DNA of 64,000 nucleotides from Streptomyces albiflavescens (GTDB taxonomy: Bacteria; Actinomycetota; Actinomycetes; Streptomycetales; Streptomycetaceae). How positions within the stretch are numbered: position 1 is the first letter of the stretch; each line of letters starts with the position of its first letter. Below the pieces are notes generated by a model that worked only from the letters and a program-made list of their open reading frames with translations, did no database searches and was not told where the DNA came from. Below, in pieces: positions 1 to 8,900 of this stretch. The translations under genes and the position numbers were made by a program. The stretch lies in contig NZ_BMMM01000002.1 in assembly GCF_014645835.1 (NCBI RefSeq), forward strand, positions 242,388-306,387. The letters run 5' to 3'.

Positions 1-66
1 ATGTTCTGACGGCGCCCGATTTCTGAGGATCCCTTGAGGCGCAGCCCCGGCACCCGCGGGTATGTT

Positions 67-102
67 CCCTGCACGCCGTCATGACCACGACGGCGTGCAG
101 GG
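67..102. terminator. Perfect 14-bp hairpin
   Basis: The arms 67-80 and 89-102 are fully complementary with an 8-base loop. It lies 42 bases before the first gene, so it is most likely the terminator of a gene left of the window. It has no T run, as is usual in Streptomyces. Nothing else was recognised in bases 1-144. Confidence 0.55.
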
Positions 103-144
103 CGCTGTAGCGGACGCGCGAGTGCGCGAACACGGGGGAATCTC

Positions 145-615
145 ATGGACGACTTCTTCTACGTCATACCCGGACTGATCATGGCCGTGGTGCTTCTTGC
201 GGCGGCCAAGGTGGTCCGCCGCGCGCTGGAGCTCAGGAGTGCCTGGAACAGCGGACTGACCGCGGAGGCGCGCTGTCTGCGCTCGTACACGACGACCAGC
301 GGCGGCGGTGGCGACACATCCGTGACCACGACGCTGCACCACGTCTACGAGTTCATGACGCGTGAGGGCCGCACGGTCCGCTTCGAGGAGGCGAACGGCC
401 CCTCGACCGTCGTCGAGGGCGACATCGTCGTCGTGCACTACGCGGCCGAGCGCCCCGAGAAGGCAACGGCCCAGGCGCCGAGCCCGGTCAAGGCCGCCGC
501 GGGCACGGTCGGCATGCTGGTGTTCTTCGGCGTGATCGTCGCCTTCTGTGTCGGCTTCATGGTCACGTACCACCAGGTGTCGGCAGCGAGCGACGGGTTC
601 CTCGGCGGGATGTAG
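145..615 (+). CDS. DUF3592-like small membrane protein
   Basis: A 156-residue protein with a hydrophobic segment near residues 5-22 and a second at about 112-138. Between them is a soluble beta-rich stretch with the pattern 'HHVYEF..REGRTVRF' and 'GDIVVVHY'. This matches the DUF3592 layout, a two-TM family of unknown function. The start is supported by a GGGGGAA ribosome site about 5 bases upstream of ATG. It stands alone, 70 bases ahead of the acyl-CoA synthetase and on the same strand. No enzymatic motif is visible, so a function cannot be given. Confidence 0.7.
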   Translation: MDDFFYVIPGLIMAVVLLAAAKVVRRALELRSAWNSGLTAEARCLRSYTTTSGGGGDTSVTTTLHHVYEFMTREGRTVRFEEANGPSTVVEGDIVVVHYAAERPEKATAQAPSPVKAAAGTVGMLVFFGVIVAFCVGFMVTYHQVSAASDGFLGGM

Positions 616-656
616 GCCGCAGGGACGGTAGGGACGTCGTTGCGCCCCTCCCCATC

Positions 657-669
657 TGACGGTACGTCA
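657..669. promoter_or_regulatory. Inverted repeat TGACG-N3-CGTCA before acyl-CoA synthetase
   Basis: The perfect 5-bp arms TGACG and CGTCA are separated by 3 bases and end 16 bases before the ATG of the acyl-CoA synthetase. The position overlaps the expected core promoter, so it is a candidate repressor operator, perhaps for a TetR-type fatty-acid regulator. The regulator identity is inference. Confidence 0.4.
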
Positions 670-685
670 ATTATGGTGCGCCCCT

Positions 686-2389
686 ATGGGGTCCATGAGG
701 CGTACCGTCGCGGAGCTCGTGCGGGAACGGTGGGGCGACCACCGTCCGGGGCTGTGGTTCGAGGGGCGGGTCCTGAGCCACCACCGGGTGGCGGCGGGCG
801 CGGCGGCGCGGGCGGCGCTGCTCGCCGATCTGCTGCCGCCCGGCGCCGAACCGCACCTCGGGGTGCTGCTCGACAACACCCCCGAGTTTCCGATGTGGCT
901 GAGCGCGGCCGCCCTCGCCGGTGCCGCCGTCGCGGGGATCAATCCGACCCGGCGCGGCCCCGAACTGGCCCGCGACATCCTGCACACCGAGTGCCGCGTC
1001 CTGATCACCGAGCGGGCCCACCTGCGCCTCCTCGACGGCCTCGAACTCCCCGGCGTACGCGTGCTGGTGACCGACACGGACGCGTACGCCGACCTCCTCG
1101 CGTCGTACGACGGCGCGAAGCCGGACGCGTCGGGGGCGACCCCCGACGACCGACTCCTCCTCTACTTCACCTCCGGCTCGACCGGCGCCCCCAAGGCCGC
1201 TATCTGCAGCCAGGGCAGGCTCGCCGCCGCCGGGCAGTCACTCGTCGACCAGTTCGGGGTGCGCCCGGACGACACGCACTACATCTGCATGCCGATGTTC
1301 CACGGCAACGCGGTGATCGCCGACTGGGCGCCCGCGCTGGCGGCGGGCGCGACGGTCGCGCTGCGGCGGCGGTTCTCCGCGTCGGGGTTCCTCGCCGACG
1401 TACGGGCCTGCGGGGCCACGTACTTCACCTATGTGGGCCGCGCCGTGCAGTACCTGCTGGCCACGCCCGCCCGCCCGGACGACCGTGACAATCCGCTGCG
1501 GATGGGCTTCGGCACCGAGGCCGGCGCGGTCGACGCGGCCGCCTTCGAGGAGCGCTTCGGGGTGCGCCTCGTGGAGGGGTACGGCTCCTCGGAGGGCGGC
1601 GCGGCCATCCAGCGGGTGCCCGGCACTCCGGCCGGGGCGATCGGGCGGGCGGCGCCCGGCGACGACCTCGCGGTGGTCGACCCGGCGACCCGGCGGGAGT
1701 GTCCGCCCGCCGTCTTCGCCGAGGACGGGCGGCTCCTCAACGGGGCCGACTCGATAGGAGAGTTGGTGAACCGCGGCCGCAACCTCTTCGAGGGCTACTG
1801 GCGCAACCCGGCCGCGGATGCCGCCCGGCGGCGACGGGGGTCCCCCCGCGCCGAGAGCGGGGGAGAAGTCGAGAACGGGGGAGGCTGGTACTGGACCGGC
1901 GACCTCTTCTACCGCGACGCCGGCGGATTCCTCTACTTCGCCGGACGCACCGACGACCGCCTCCGCGTCGACAGCGAGAACCTCGCCGCCGCGATGATCG
2001 AGAACATCCTCGCCCGGTACCCGGACGCTGCCGCCGTGGCGGTGTACGCGGTGCCGGATCCCGTGGCCGGGGACCAGGTGATGGCGACGGTGGCCCTCAG
2101 GGCGGGCGTCTCCTTCGATCCGCTGGACTTCGGTGCATTCCTCCTCGACCAGCCGGACTTGGGCACGAAGATGGCGCCCCGTTTCGTGCGGATCGTGGAG
2201 CGGATGCCCGTCACCGCCACCAACAAGATCCATCGGGTGGGGCTGCGAAGGGAGGGCTTCCGGTGCGCGGATCCGGTGTGGTGGCGGCCACCGGGGGAGT
2301 GCGCGTATCGGAGGCTGGCGGAGGCGGACGTCGACGGGCTGATGGCCGAGTACCGGGCGCGCGGTCGCGAGGAGTTGCTGATGCGCTAG
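686..2389 (+). CDS. AMP-forming acyl-CoA synthetase (FadD-like)
   Basis: A 567-residue ANL-superfamily enzyme, predicted to activate a carboxylic acid as acyl-adenylate and then acyl-CoA. The P-loop-like motif 'YFTSGSTGAPKAA' lies at about residues 160-172, 'VEGYGSSEGG' near 297 and 'YWTGDLFYRDAGGFLYFAGRTDDRLR' (split here as YWTGDLFYRD and GRTDDRLR) near 400-430, followed by a C-terminal 'KIHR' region with the catalytic Lys. Its closest general type is fatty-acid/carnitine-CoA ligase. An Arg/Gly/Glu-rich insertion at about residues 380-398 comes from a G/C hairpin repeat. It lies 2.2 kb before the PKS operon on the same strand. It could supply an acyl starter, but the link is inference only. 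Confidence 0.85.
   Translation: MGSMRRTVAELVRERWGDHRPGLWFEGRVLSHHRVAAGAAARAALLADLLPPGAEPHLGVLLDNTPEFPMWLSAAALAGAAVAGINPTRRGPELARDILHTECRVLITERAHLRLLDGLELPGVRVLVTDTDAYADLLASYDGAKPDASGATPDDRLLLYFTSGSTGAPKAAICSQGRLAAAGQSLVDQFGVRPDDTHYICMPMFHGNAVIADWAPALAAGATVALRRRFSASGFLADVRACGATYFTYVGRAVQYLLATPARPDDRDNPLRMGFGTEAGAVDAAAFEERFGVRLVEGYGSSEGGAAIQRVPGTPAGAIGRAAPGDDLAVVDPATRRECPPAVFAEDGRLLNGADSIGELVNRGRNLFEGYWRNPAADAARRRRGSPRAESGGEVENGGGWYWTGDLFYRDAGGFLYFAGRTDDRLRVDSENLAAAMIENILARYPDAAAVAVYAVPDPVAGDQVMATVALRAGVSFDPLDFGAFLLDQPDLGTKMAPRFVRIVERMPVTATNKIHRVGLRREGFRCADPVWWRPPGECAYRRLAEADVDGLMAEYRARGREELLMR
1836..1866. repeat. G/C hairpin repeat inserted in frame in the acyl-CoA synthetase
   Basis: GGGGGTCCCCCC followed by GCGCCGAGAGCGGGGGAG resembles a short palindromic element that I know as dispersed in Streptomyces genomes, and another of this kind lies at 47844-47883. 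Here it is read through and encodes an extra Arg/Ser/Glu/Gly segment just before the conserved YWTGD motif. Confidence 0.5.
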
Positions 2390-2464
2390 GTGGGGCTGGG
2401 CCCACCACTGGCGCACCCGCTGCTCGTATGGTCCCTGCTGCCCGGCGCCGCCTACCGTGGCCGC

Positions 2465-3847
2465 ATGATCCGCAGGAATCCGGTACGCCCGGTGGGGTAT
2501 CTCGTGAGCGGCGTACTCGTCGGCGTCCCGCTGCTCGTCGGGCTGCTGGTGCTCGGGGTCGTCGGCGCCGCGCTGACCCCCGTGCTCGTCGGGCTGCCCC
2601 TGCTGGCGCTGCTCGCGCTGACTGGAGTGCCCGTGGGGGTGGTGGAGCGGTGGCGGCTGCGGCTCGTGGACCCGGCGCCGGGGACCGGCCTCTCCCAAGG
2701 GCGGGGGAGTTTCCAGCCCGACGGTCGGAGGAGCCTCCGGCTCGACGGCCGAGGGAGCCTTCAGCCCGACCGTCGGGGGAATCAGCATCCGGAACATCCG
2801 CATACGGAGCATCCGCGTCCGGGGAACCCGTATCCGGGAAGTCCGCATCCGGGAAATCCTCATCGCACGCCGGACGAGCCGGGACTCGCCGCCTGGGCCA
2901 GGCTCCGGTTCACCGAGCAGGCGACCTGGCGCGAGCTCGCGTACGCCGTCCTGCTGGCGTTCGTGCTGTGGCCGGTGGACCTGCTGGTGCTGGCGGCGGC
3001 GCTGGGCGTGCCGGGCGCGATGCTGGGGGCGCCCGTACAGCTGGCCGTGTCCGGCGGTGACACCCGGATCGCCAAACTGTGGCTGATCGACGCGTACGGG
3101 CCGGCGTTCCTCTGCGCGGCCGGCGGGCTGGTCCTCCTGCTCGTACTCCTGTGGCCGCTCGCGCTGTACGCCCGTGCCCGCGCCGCACTCGCCCGGCTGC
3201 TCCTCGCCCCGCGCGAGCCCGAACAGCGGCTCGCCGAGGTGACGAAGTCCCGGGCCCGTCTGGTGGCCGCGTTCGAGGCCGAGCGGCGGCGGATCGAACG
3301 CGATCTGCACGACGGGGCGCAGCAACGGCTGGTGGCGCTGAGCATGACGTTGGGGCTCGCGCGTCTGGACGCGCCGCCCGAGCTGGCGGAGCGGCTCGCG
3401 GCCGCGCACCAGGAGGCGGACCAGGTGCTGGGCGAGCTACGGGAGTTGATCCACGGCATCCATCCGCAGGTGCTCGCCGACTACGGCCTCGGGGACGCGA
3501 TCGCCGACGCCGCCGACCGGTCCGCCGTACCCGTCGAGGTGGACCGGATCCTGAGCGAGCTGCCGCGGTTCGCCGAAGCGGTCGAGTCCGCCGTGTACTT
3601 CGCGGTGCGGGAGGCGCTCGCGAACGTGGGCAGGCACAGTGGGGCGGGGCGGGCGTGGATCAGCGGGCGGTACGGCGAGGACCGGCTGCGGATCGAGGTG
3701 CGGGACGACGGGAGTGGGGGAGCCGACCCGGGGCGGGGGTCGGGGCTCACCGGTCTCGCCGACCGGCTGGCGGTCCTCGATGGGACACTGACCGTCGACA
3801 GCCCGCCGGGTGGTCCGACCGTGCTGCGTATGGAGATCCCTTGCTGA
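2465..3847 (+). CDS. NarL-type sensor histidine kinase
   Basis: A 460-residue membrane kinase. There are two N-terminal TM segments (about 10-58), a long loop, then two more TMs (about 155-185 and 215-240). A HisKA_3 box follows with 'ERDLHDGAQQRL' (phospho-acceptor His282), then a HATPase with 'REALANVGRHS' and 'DDGSGG..GSGLTGLADR'. The loop carries a Pro/His/Asn repeat (PHPGNP-type units) unlike the rest. I chose ATG 2465 because TACCGT sits 6 bases upstream, as in leaderless Streptomyces promoters. A GTG at 2390 in the same frame, directly after the previous stop, is the alternative. It overlaps its response regulator by 7 bases, so the pair is co-translated. The signal is unknown. Confidence 0.85.
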   Translation: MIRRNPVRPVGYLVSGVLVGVPLLVGLLVLGVVGAALTPVLVGLPLLALLALTGVPVGVVERWRLRLVDPAPGTGLSQGRGSFQPDGRRSLRLDGRGSLQPDRRGNQHPEHPHTEHPRPGNPYPGSPHPGNPHRTPDEPGLAAWARLRFTEQATWRELAYAVLLAFVLWPVDLLVLAAALGVPGAMLGAPVQLAVSGGDTRIAKLWLIDAYGPAFLCAAGGLVLLLVLLWPLALYARARAALARLLLAPREPEQRLAEVTKSRARLVAAFEAERRRIERDLHDGAQQRLVALSMTLGLARLDAPPELAERLAAAHQEADQVLGELRELIHGIHPQVLADYGLGDAIADAADRSAVPVEVDRILSELPRFAEAVESAVYFAVREALANVGRHSGAGRAWISGRYGEDRLRIEVRDDGSGGADPGRGSGLTGLADRLAVLDGTLTVDSPPGGPTVLRMEIPC

Positions 3848-4485
3848 GAGTCGTGCTCGCCGAGGACAGCGTGCTGCTGCGGGAGGGGCTGGTGGGGCTG
3901 CTGGCCCGTTTCGGGCACGAGGTCGTGGCGGCGGTCGGCGACGCGGCGGCGCTCACGGAAGCCGTCTCCGCGCACGTGCCCGACCTGGTCGTCACCGACG
4001 TACGGATGCCGCCCGGCTTCCAGGACGAGGGACTGCGCGCGGCGCTCGCCCTGCGGACCGCGGATCCGCGCCTGCCGGTGCTCGTCCTCAGCCAGTACGT
4101 CCAGCGGGCGTACGCCGCCGAACTCCTCGACACCGGGGACGGCACCGGCGTCGGCTATCTCCTCAAGGACCGCGTCGGACAGGTCGAGCAGTTCGCTGAG
4201 GCGGTGCAGCGGGTGGCCGAGGGCGGGACGGTCGTGGACCCCGAGGTCGTACGGCAGCTGCTGCGCCGTCGGCGCGATCCGCTGGAGGCGCTGACACCGC
4301 GCGAGCGCGAGGTCCTCGGCCTGGTGGCGGAGGGCAAGTCCAACGGCGCGATCGCCCGCCAACTGGTCGTCACCGAGGCGGCCGTCGGCAAGCACATGGG
4401 AAACATCCTGGGCAAACTGGATCTTCCTCCGGCCGAGGACACCCACCGGCGGGTGCTGGCCGTGCTGGCTTATCTGCGGGGCTAG
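3841..4485 (+). CDS. NarL/LuxR-type response regulator
   Basis: A 214-residue DNA-binding regulator partnered with the kinase at 2465. The receiver domain has 'VLAEDS', phospho-acceptor Asp53 in 'VVTDVRMP' and 'LLKD' near residue 108. A LuxR-type HTH follows, with 'LTPREREVLGLVAEGKSN' and 'TEAAVGKHMGNILGKL'. The TTG start at 3841 overlaps the kinase stop and has GGAG 4 bases upstream. Targets are not evident. It ends 128 bases before the biosynthetic micro-ORF, so a pathway-regulator role is possible but unproven. Confidence 0.85.
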   Translation: MLRVVLAEDSVLLREGLVGLLARFGHEVVAAVGDAAALTEAVSAHVPDLVVTDVRMPPGFQDEGLRAALALRTADPRLPVLVLSQYVQRAYAAELLDTGDGTGVGYLLKDRVGQVEQFAEAVQRVAEGGTVVDPEVVRQLLRRRRDPLEALTPREREVLGLVAEGKSNGAIARQLVVTEAAVGKHMGNILGKLDLPPAEDTHRRVLAVLAYLRG

Positions 4486-4542
4486 GGGGCTTCTTTCGAA
4501 GGACGGTCGGGGGTCTGGGAAGAGCTCTGTCGAAGGACGTGT

Positions 4543-4562
4543 GCGAGAGGAATTCCTCTCGC
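4543..4562. promoter_or_regulatory. 20-bp perfect palindrome before the biosynthetic operon
   Basis: GCGAGAGGAATTCCTCTCGC is fully self-complementary and lies between the response regulator stop and the micro-ORF. A loop-free palindrome fits a dimeric regulator site better than a terminator, but both are possible. Two copies of TCGAAGGACG flank this area (4496-4505 and 4530-4539). Confidence 0.4.
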
Positions 4563-4612
4563 TCCTCGGGGGGAGGATGCACCCGGACACCTGTGTCGAG
4601 GGAAGAGGGAAC

Positions 4613-4714
4613 ATGCGGCGCCTGAACCGAGTCACAGACATCGAAGCCGTCGACGGTGTTGCGGTGTGGGGTCCTACGGCCCCTCGGGGACGGCTCGTGG
4701 TGCGTTGCTCGTGA
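4613..4714 (+). CDS. 33-residue micro-ORF coupled to the MFS gene
   Basis: A short ORF starting ATG 4613 with a good ribosome site (GGAAGAGGGA) just upstream. Its TGA stop overlaps the GTG at 4711 that best fits the start of the MFS transporter. Third-position G+C is only about 65%, lower than in the neighbours, so it may act only as a translational leader. The peptide is Arg-rich and has no recognised motif or hydrophobic segment. I do not recognise it. Confidence 0.35.
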   Translation: MRRLNRVTDIEAVDGVAVWGPTAPRGRLVVRCS

Positions 4715-5985
4715 CGGCCGACGGGCGCTATCGCGTCCTGGTCGCCGGCTACTCCGTCTCCTCGTACGGCACCTTCCTCAACATGGTGGCCCTCAATCTG
4801 TTCGTCTACGCCACCACCGACAGTGCGCTCGCCATGGGGCTGTTCATGGCGGTGCGGCTCGGGGCGGGGTTCCTGGCCGGGATGGTCGCGGGGCGGACGC
4901 TGGCCCGGTTCGCGGTCAAACCGGTGATGCTCTGGGCCAATGTGGTGCAGGCGATTGTCATGCTCCTGCTGGTCGTGACGCCGGACGGCGGGCCCCGGAC
5001 CGGGGTGCTGTTCATGGTGTCGGCGGCCGTCGGCGCGTGCAGCACCGTCTTCATCGTCGCGCTGCGCAGCTCCATCCCCGACCTGGTCGGGGCGGACCGG
5101 CGCGGCTGGGCCAACTCCCTGATGGTGAGCGGGCGTTCGCTGGCCATGGTCGCCGGGTTCGCCTCGTCCGGTGTGGTGGTGCCGTGGCTGGGCTTCACCG
5201 CCGCGTTCCTGGTGGACGCGGTGAGCTTCCTGGTGTGCGCCGGGGCGGTGGCCTGGCTGCCCGGGGTGGCGCGGACGGCCGTGTCCGAGAAGCCGGTGTC
5301 CGGCGGTGAACTCCGCGAGCGGAAGAGTGTGTTCGGGGCGGCGACGGCCTTGACCGCGGTGCCCGCACTCGGGCTGATGGTGTGTCTGCGCGGGATCGAC
5401 GCGCTCGGCTCCTCCTCCCACAACGCGGCCCTGCCCGTCTACTCGAGCGCGCTGGACCCGGACGATCCGGCCGCGTTCGTCAGCCGCTTCTGGCTGTTCT
5501 GGGCGTTGGGCAATGTGCTCGCACAGCAGGTCATCCAGCGCTGGGCCAAACGCACCGGCCGCTCCGTCGGGGCGCTCGGCTTCGGCCTGGGCACAGTGGT
5601 GATGTCCTCGGCGTTCATCCTCGGCTTCGCCGGGTTCCCGATGGCGGCGACGATCGGGATCGCGCTGGGCGCGGGCGCGGCGGACGGGCTCACCGAGGTG
5701 TCGTACACCTCGCATCTGCAGACCCTGCCGGAGACCCTGCGCGGCCATGCCTTCGGCCTGTCGGCCACTCTCGAGAACCTCGGCTTCGGGCTCGGCATGA
5801 TCGCGGTGTCGGCGGCCCTCGAATCGTTCTCGGCGCTCACCGTGGTGGCCTGGTCCCACGGGGTCGCCATCGTGGTCGCGGGGATCTATCTGCTCAGGTT
5901 GTACGCCGTCCGGGGAGCCGACGCGAAGGGGGCGAGTGGTGCGTACAGCGATCGTCGGGATGGCGCTGAGGTTTCCGGGAGCTGA
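4711..5985 (+). CDS. MFS transporter, probable product exporter
   Basis: A 424-residue protein with about 12 hydrophobic segments, beginning close to 'YRVLVAGYSVSSYGTFL', as in drug/siderophore exporters of the major facilitator superfamily. I chose GTG 4711 because it overlaps the micro-ORF stop (GTGA) and leaves a normal MFS N-terminus. A start at 4666 would add 15 unrelated residues. The 3' end overlaps the PKS start by 50 bases, which places it in the biosynthetic operon. Its likely role is export of the product, with self-protection as a side effect. The substrate is inferred only from position. Confidence 0.75.
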   Translation: MTADGRYRVLVAGYSVSSYGTFLNMVALNLFVYATTDSALAMGLFMAVRLGAGFLAGMVAGRTLARFAVKPVMLWANVVQAIVMLLLVVTPDGGPRTGVLFMVSAAVGACSTVFIVALRSSIPDLVGADRRGWANSLMVSGRSLAMVAGFASSGVVVPWLGFTAAFLVDAVSFLVCAGAVAWLPGVARTAVSEKPVSGGELRERKSVFGAATALTAVPALGLMVCLRGIDALGSSSHNAALPVYSSALDPDDPAAFVSRFWLFWALGNVLAQQVIQRWAKRTGRSVGALGFGLGTVVMSSAFILGFAGFPMAATIGIALGAGAADGLTEVSYTSHLQTLPETLRGHAFGLSATLENLGFGLGMIAVSAALESFSALTVVAWSHGVAIVVAGIYLLRLYAVRGADAKGASGAYSDRRDGAEVSGS

Positions 5986-8900
5986 CTCGCCCGCCGCGTA
6001 CTGGCGGGACATCCGGGCCGGCGTCTCGCACGTACGGCGGTTCGGTGAGACCGAGTTGGCGGCCGCCGGGTACCCGCCCGAGGAGTACGGCGCCGCCGAC
6101 TTCGTCGCCGCGAGCGCCCCGCTGCCCGGGATCGACGGCTTCGACGCGGCCTTCTTCGGGTTGAGCGCGCGCGAGGCCACCGTCACCGACCCGCAGCAGC
6201 GGCTCTTCCTGGAGTGCGCCCACCACGCTCTGGAGGACGCGGGGTACGCGCGGCCGCGGGCCGGCTCCCCCGGATTACGGATCGGCGTCTGCGGGAGCAC
6301 GGGATACCGGCTGTACTCACTGCACAGCTACCTCGCCAACAACCTGGCACAGGAGGTGGGTTCGGGAGACTGGCAGACGCTGAAGCAGGTGCAGGTCGGG
6401 AACTACCCGGACTTCGCCGCGAATCGGGTGGCGTACCGGCTGGGGTTGACCGGGCCCGCGGTGAATGTGGCCACGGCCTGCTCGTCCTCGCTGGTGTCCG
6501 TCCATCTTGCCCGCCAGGCCCTGCACTTCGGGGACGCGGACCTCATGGTCGTGGGGTCGGCCGCGCTGCACATCCCCCAGGTCACCGGCCACCGGCACGC
6601 CAAGGGCTCGACGATCTCACGCTCCGGAGCCGTACGGGCCTTCGACGCGGACGCGGACGGCACCGTCGGCGGCAACGGCGTCGCCGCCGTCGTCCTCAAG
6701 CCATTGGAGCGGGCGCTCGCCGACGGCGACACCGTGTACGCGGTGATCGCCGGGTCCGCGGTCACCAACGACGGCTCGGACAAGTCGGCCGCGGGGGGCG
6801 GTTTCGCCGCTCCCGGCGTGGCCGGTCAGCGGGACGCCGTCCTCGGGGCGCTGCGCGCGGCCGGGGTGCCCGCCGACTCCATCGGCTATCTGGAGGCCCA
6901 CGGCACCGGCACCCTGAAGGGCGACCCGATCGAGTTCGCGGCGCTCACCGAGGCGTTCCGGCTGCACACCGACCGCGTCGCATTCTGCGCACTCGGCTCC
7001 ACGAAGCCGGCGATCGGGCATCTCGACAGCGCTGCCGGGCTCGCGGGACTGATCAAGGCGGTTCTCGCACTGCGGCACGCGGAGATACCGCCGCTGGTCG
7101 GCTTCGCCCGGCCCAACCCGGCGCTGGATGTCACCGGCAGCCCCTTCGTCCTCCCCACACGGCCCCGGCCATGGCCCGCGGAGGAGGGGCGGCCCCGGCG
7201 CGCGGGGGTGCACTCCATCGGCATGGGCGGCACCAACGCGCACGTGATCCTGGAGGAGCCACCGATCCCGGCTCCCCGGCCACGGGACCGCACGCCCGCG
7301 CCCGCGCTGCTGCCCCTGTCCGGCCACACGCCCGAGGCGCTCGCCGCGGTGGCGCGGGGCTTCCGCGATCACCTCGCCGCGCATCCCGGGGTCGATCCGG
7401 CGGACCTCCTGCTCACGACGGCGCTGGGGCGGCGGCAGCTGGGGCATCGGGTGGTGGTCACGGCTTCGGACTCCGATGCTGCTTCCGATTCGGCTTCGGA
7501 CTCGGCTTCGAAATCGGCTTCGGCTTCGGCTTCGGCTTCGGACTCCGATTCTGCTTCGGCCTCGGTTTCGGCCTCGGTTTCGGCCTCGGTTTCGGATTCG
7601 GCTTCGGATTCGGCTTCGGAATCGGGCGGGGCGGGCGGTCTGGTGGCCGCGCTGGATGCCTTCCTCGAGGGCGAGCCGGGGCCGTATGCGCTAGGTGCTG
7701 TGGGAGAGGAGCCGGGCCGTGGTCCGGTGTTCCTCTTCAGCGGGCAGGGGAGCGGGTACGACGGGATGGGGGCGGCGTCGGCGGAGCGGTTTCCCGTGGC
7801 GGCACGGACGTTGGAGGAGTGCGCGCGGATCTACCGGGGGGAGACGGGGGAGGGTGGGTTCCTGGAGCGGGTGGCGGGCGGGGGTGTGGTGCCTTCGGGA
7901 GACGCCCGGGGGGTGGGTGTCCCGTCGGCCGGGGACAGCTCTGGTGCGGGTGGCTCGGGCTCGGGTGGTGCCGGCGGTGCGGTTGGCGCGGCCGTCTGGG
8001 ACACCGCCTTCGCGCAGCCCGCGCTCTTCGCGCTCCAGGTCGCGCAGGCGCGGCTGTGGCGGCGGTTCGGGGTCGAGCCCGGAGTCGTCGCCGGGCACAG
8101 CGTCGGGGAGTACGCGGCGCTGTGCGTGGCCGGGGCGCTGACGCTGGAGGACGGACTGCGGCTGGTCTGCCGACGGGGGAGGCTGATGCGGGACGCGGTC
8201 GAACCAGGGGGCATGCTCGCGGTGTTCGCCGCCGAGGAGGTCGTACGAGATCTGGTGGCCGACGTCGAGGGGCTGGAGCTCGCCGTCGTCAACGGGTCCG
8301 CGCAGTACGTCGTCGGCGGTCCGCCGGACGCGCTGGGCGCCGCCCGGTCCCGGCTCGCCGAACTCGGGGTGCCCGCACACCTGCTCCCGGTGGACCGTGC
8401 CTTCCACACGGCCCACCTCGCGCCGATCCTCGACGACTTCAGGGATGCCTGCGGGAAGGTCCAACTCCGGCCCACCCGACTGGAGTTCGTGAGCGGGCCG
8501 GACGGTGTGCGGCATCCCCCCGGCTGGCTGCCGGATGCCGACTACCTCGTACGGCAGACACGGTGGCCCGTGGACTTCCACGCCGTACTGCGAACCTTGG
8601 ACGGTGAGTCGGCGTTCGTGGAGATCGGCCCCGACGCACCCCTCACCGGGCTCGTGGGGCGCGTCCGGCCGGACGCCGTCGCCGTCCCCACCCAGCGGCG
8701 TGCCGACGCCGGGCTCGACACGCTCTGGGCGGCCGTGGCCCGGCTGCACTGTGCGGGGCATCGCCTGGACTGGGCCGCCCTGCTCGACGGCTGCGGCGGC
8801 CGGCGGATCCCGCTCCCCCTCTACCCCTTCCAACACCGGTCCTACTGGGCCGGACCGCCTCCCACTCCCTTGGCCGACGAACGCGACGGCAACCGCAGCG

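Noticed and set aside
2390..2464. GTG 2390 as the kinase start
   Set aside because: It would add 25 residues of no family similarity. ATG 2465 has a -10-like hexamer at the distance of leaderless genes.
3481..6300. A 939-residue open frame on the minus strand
   Set aside because: It runs opposite to the kinase, regulator and MFS genes, is Arg/Pro/His-rich and has no motif. It is a high-G+C shadow frame.
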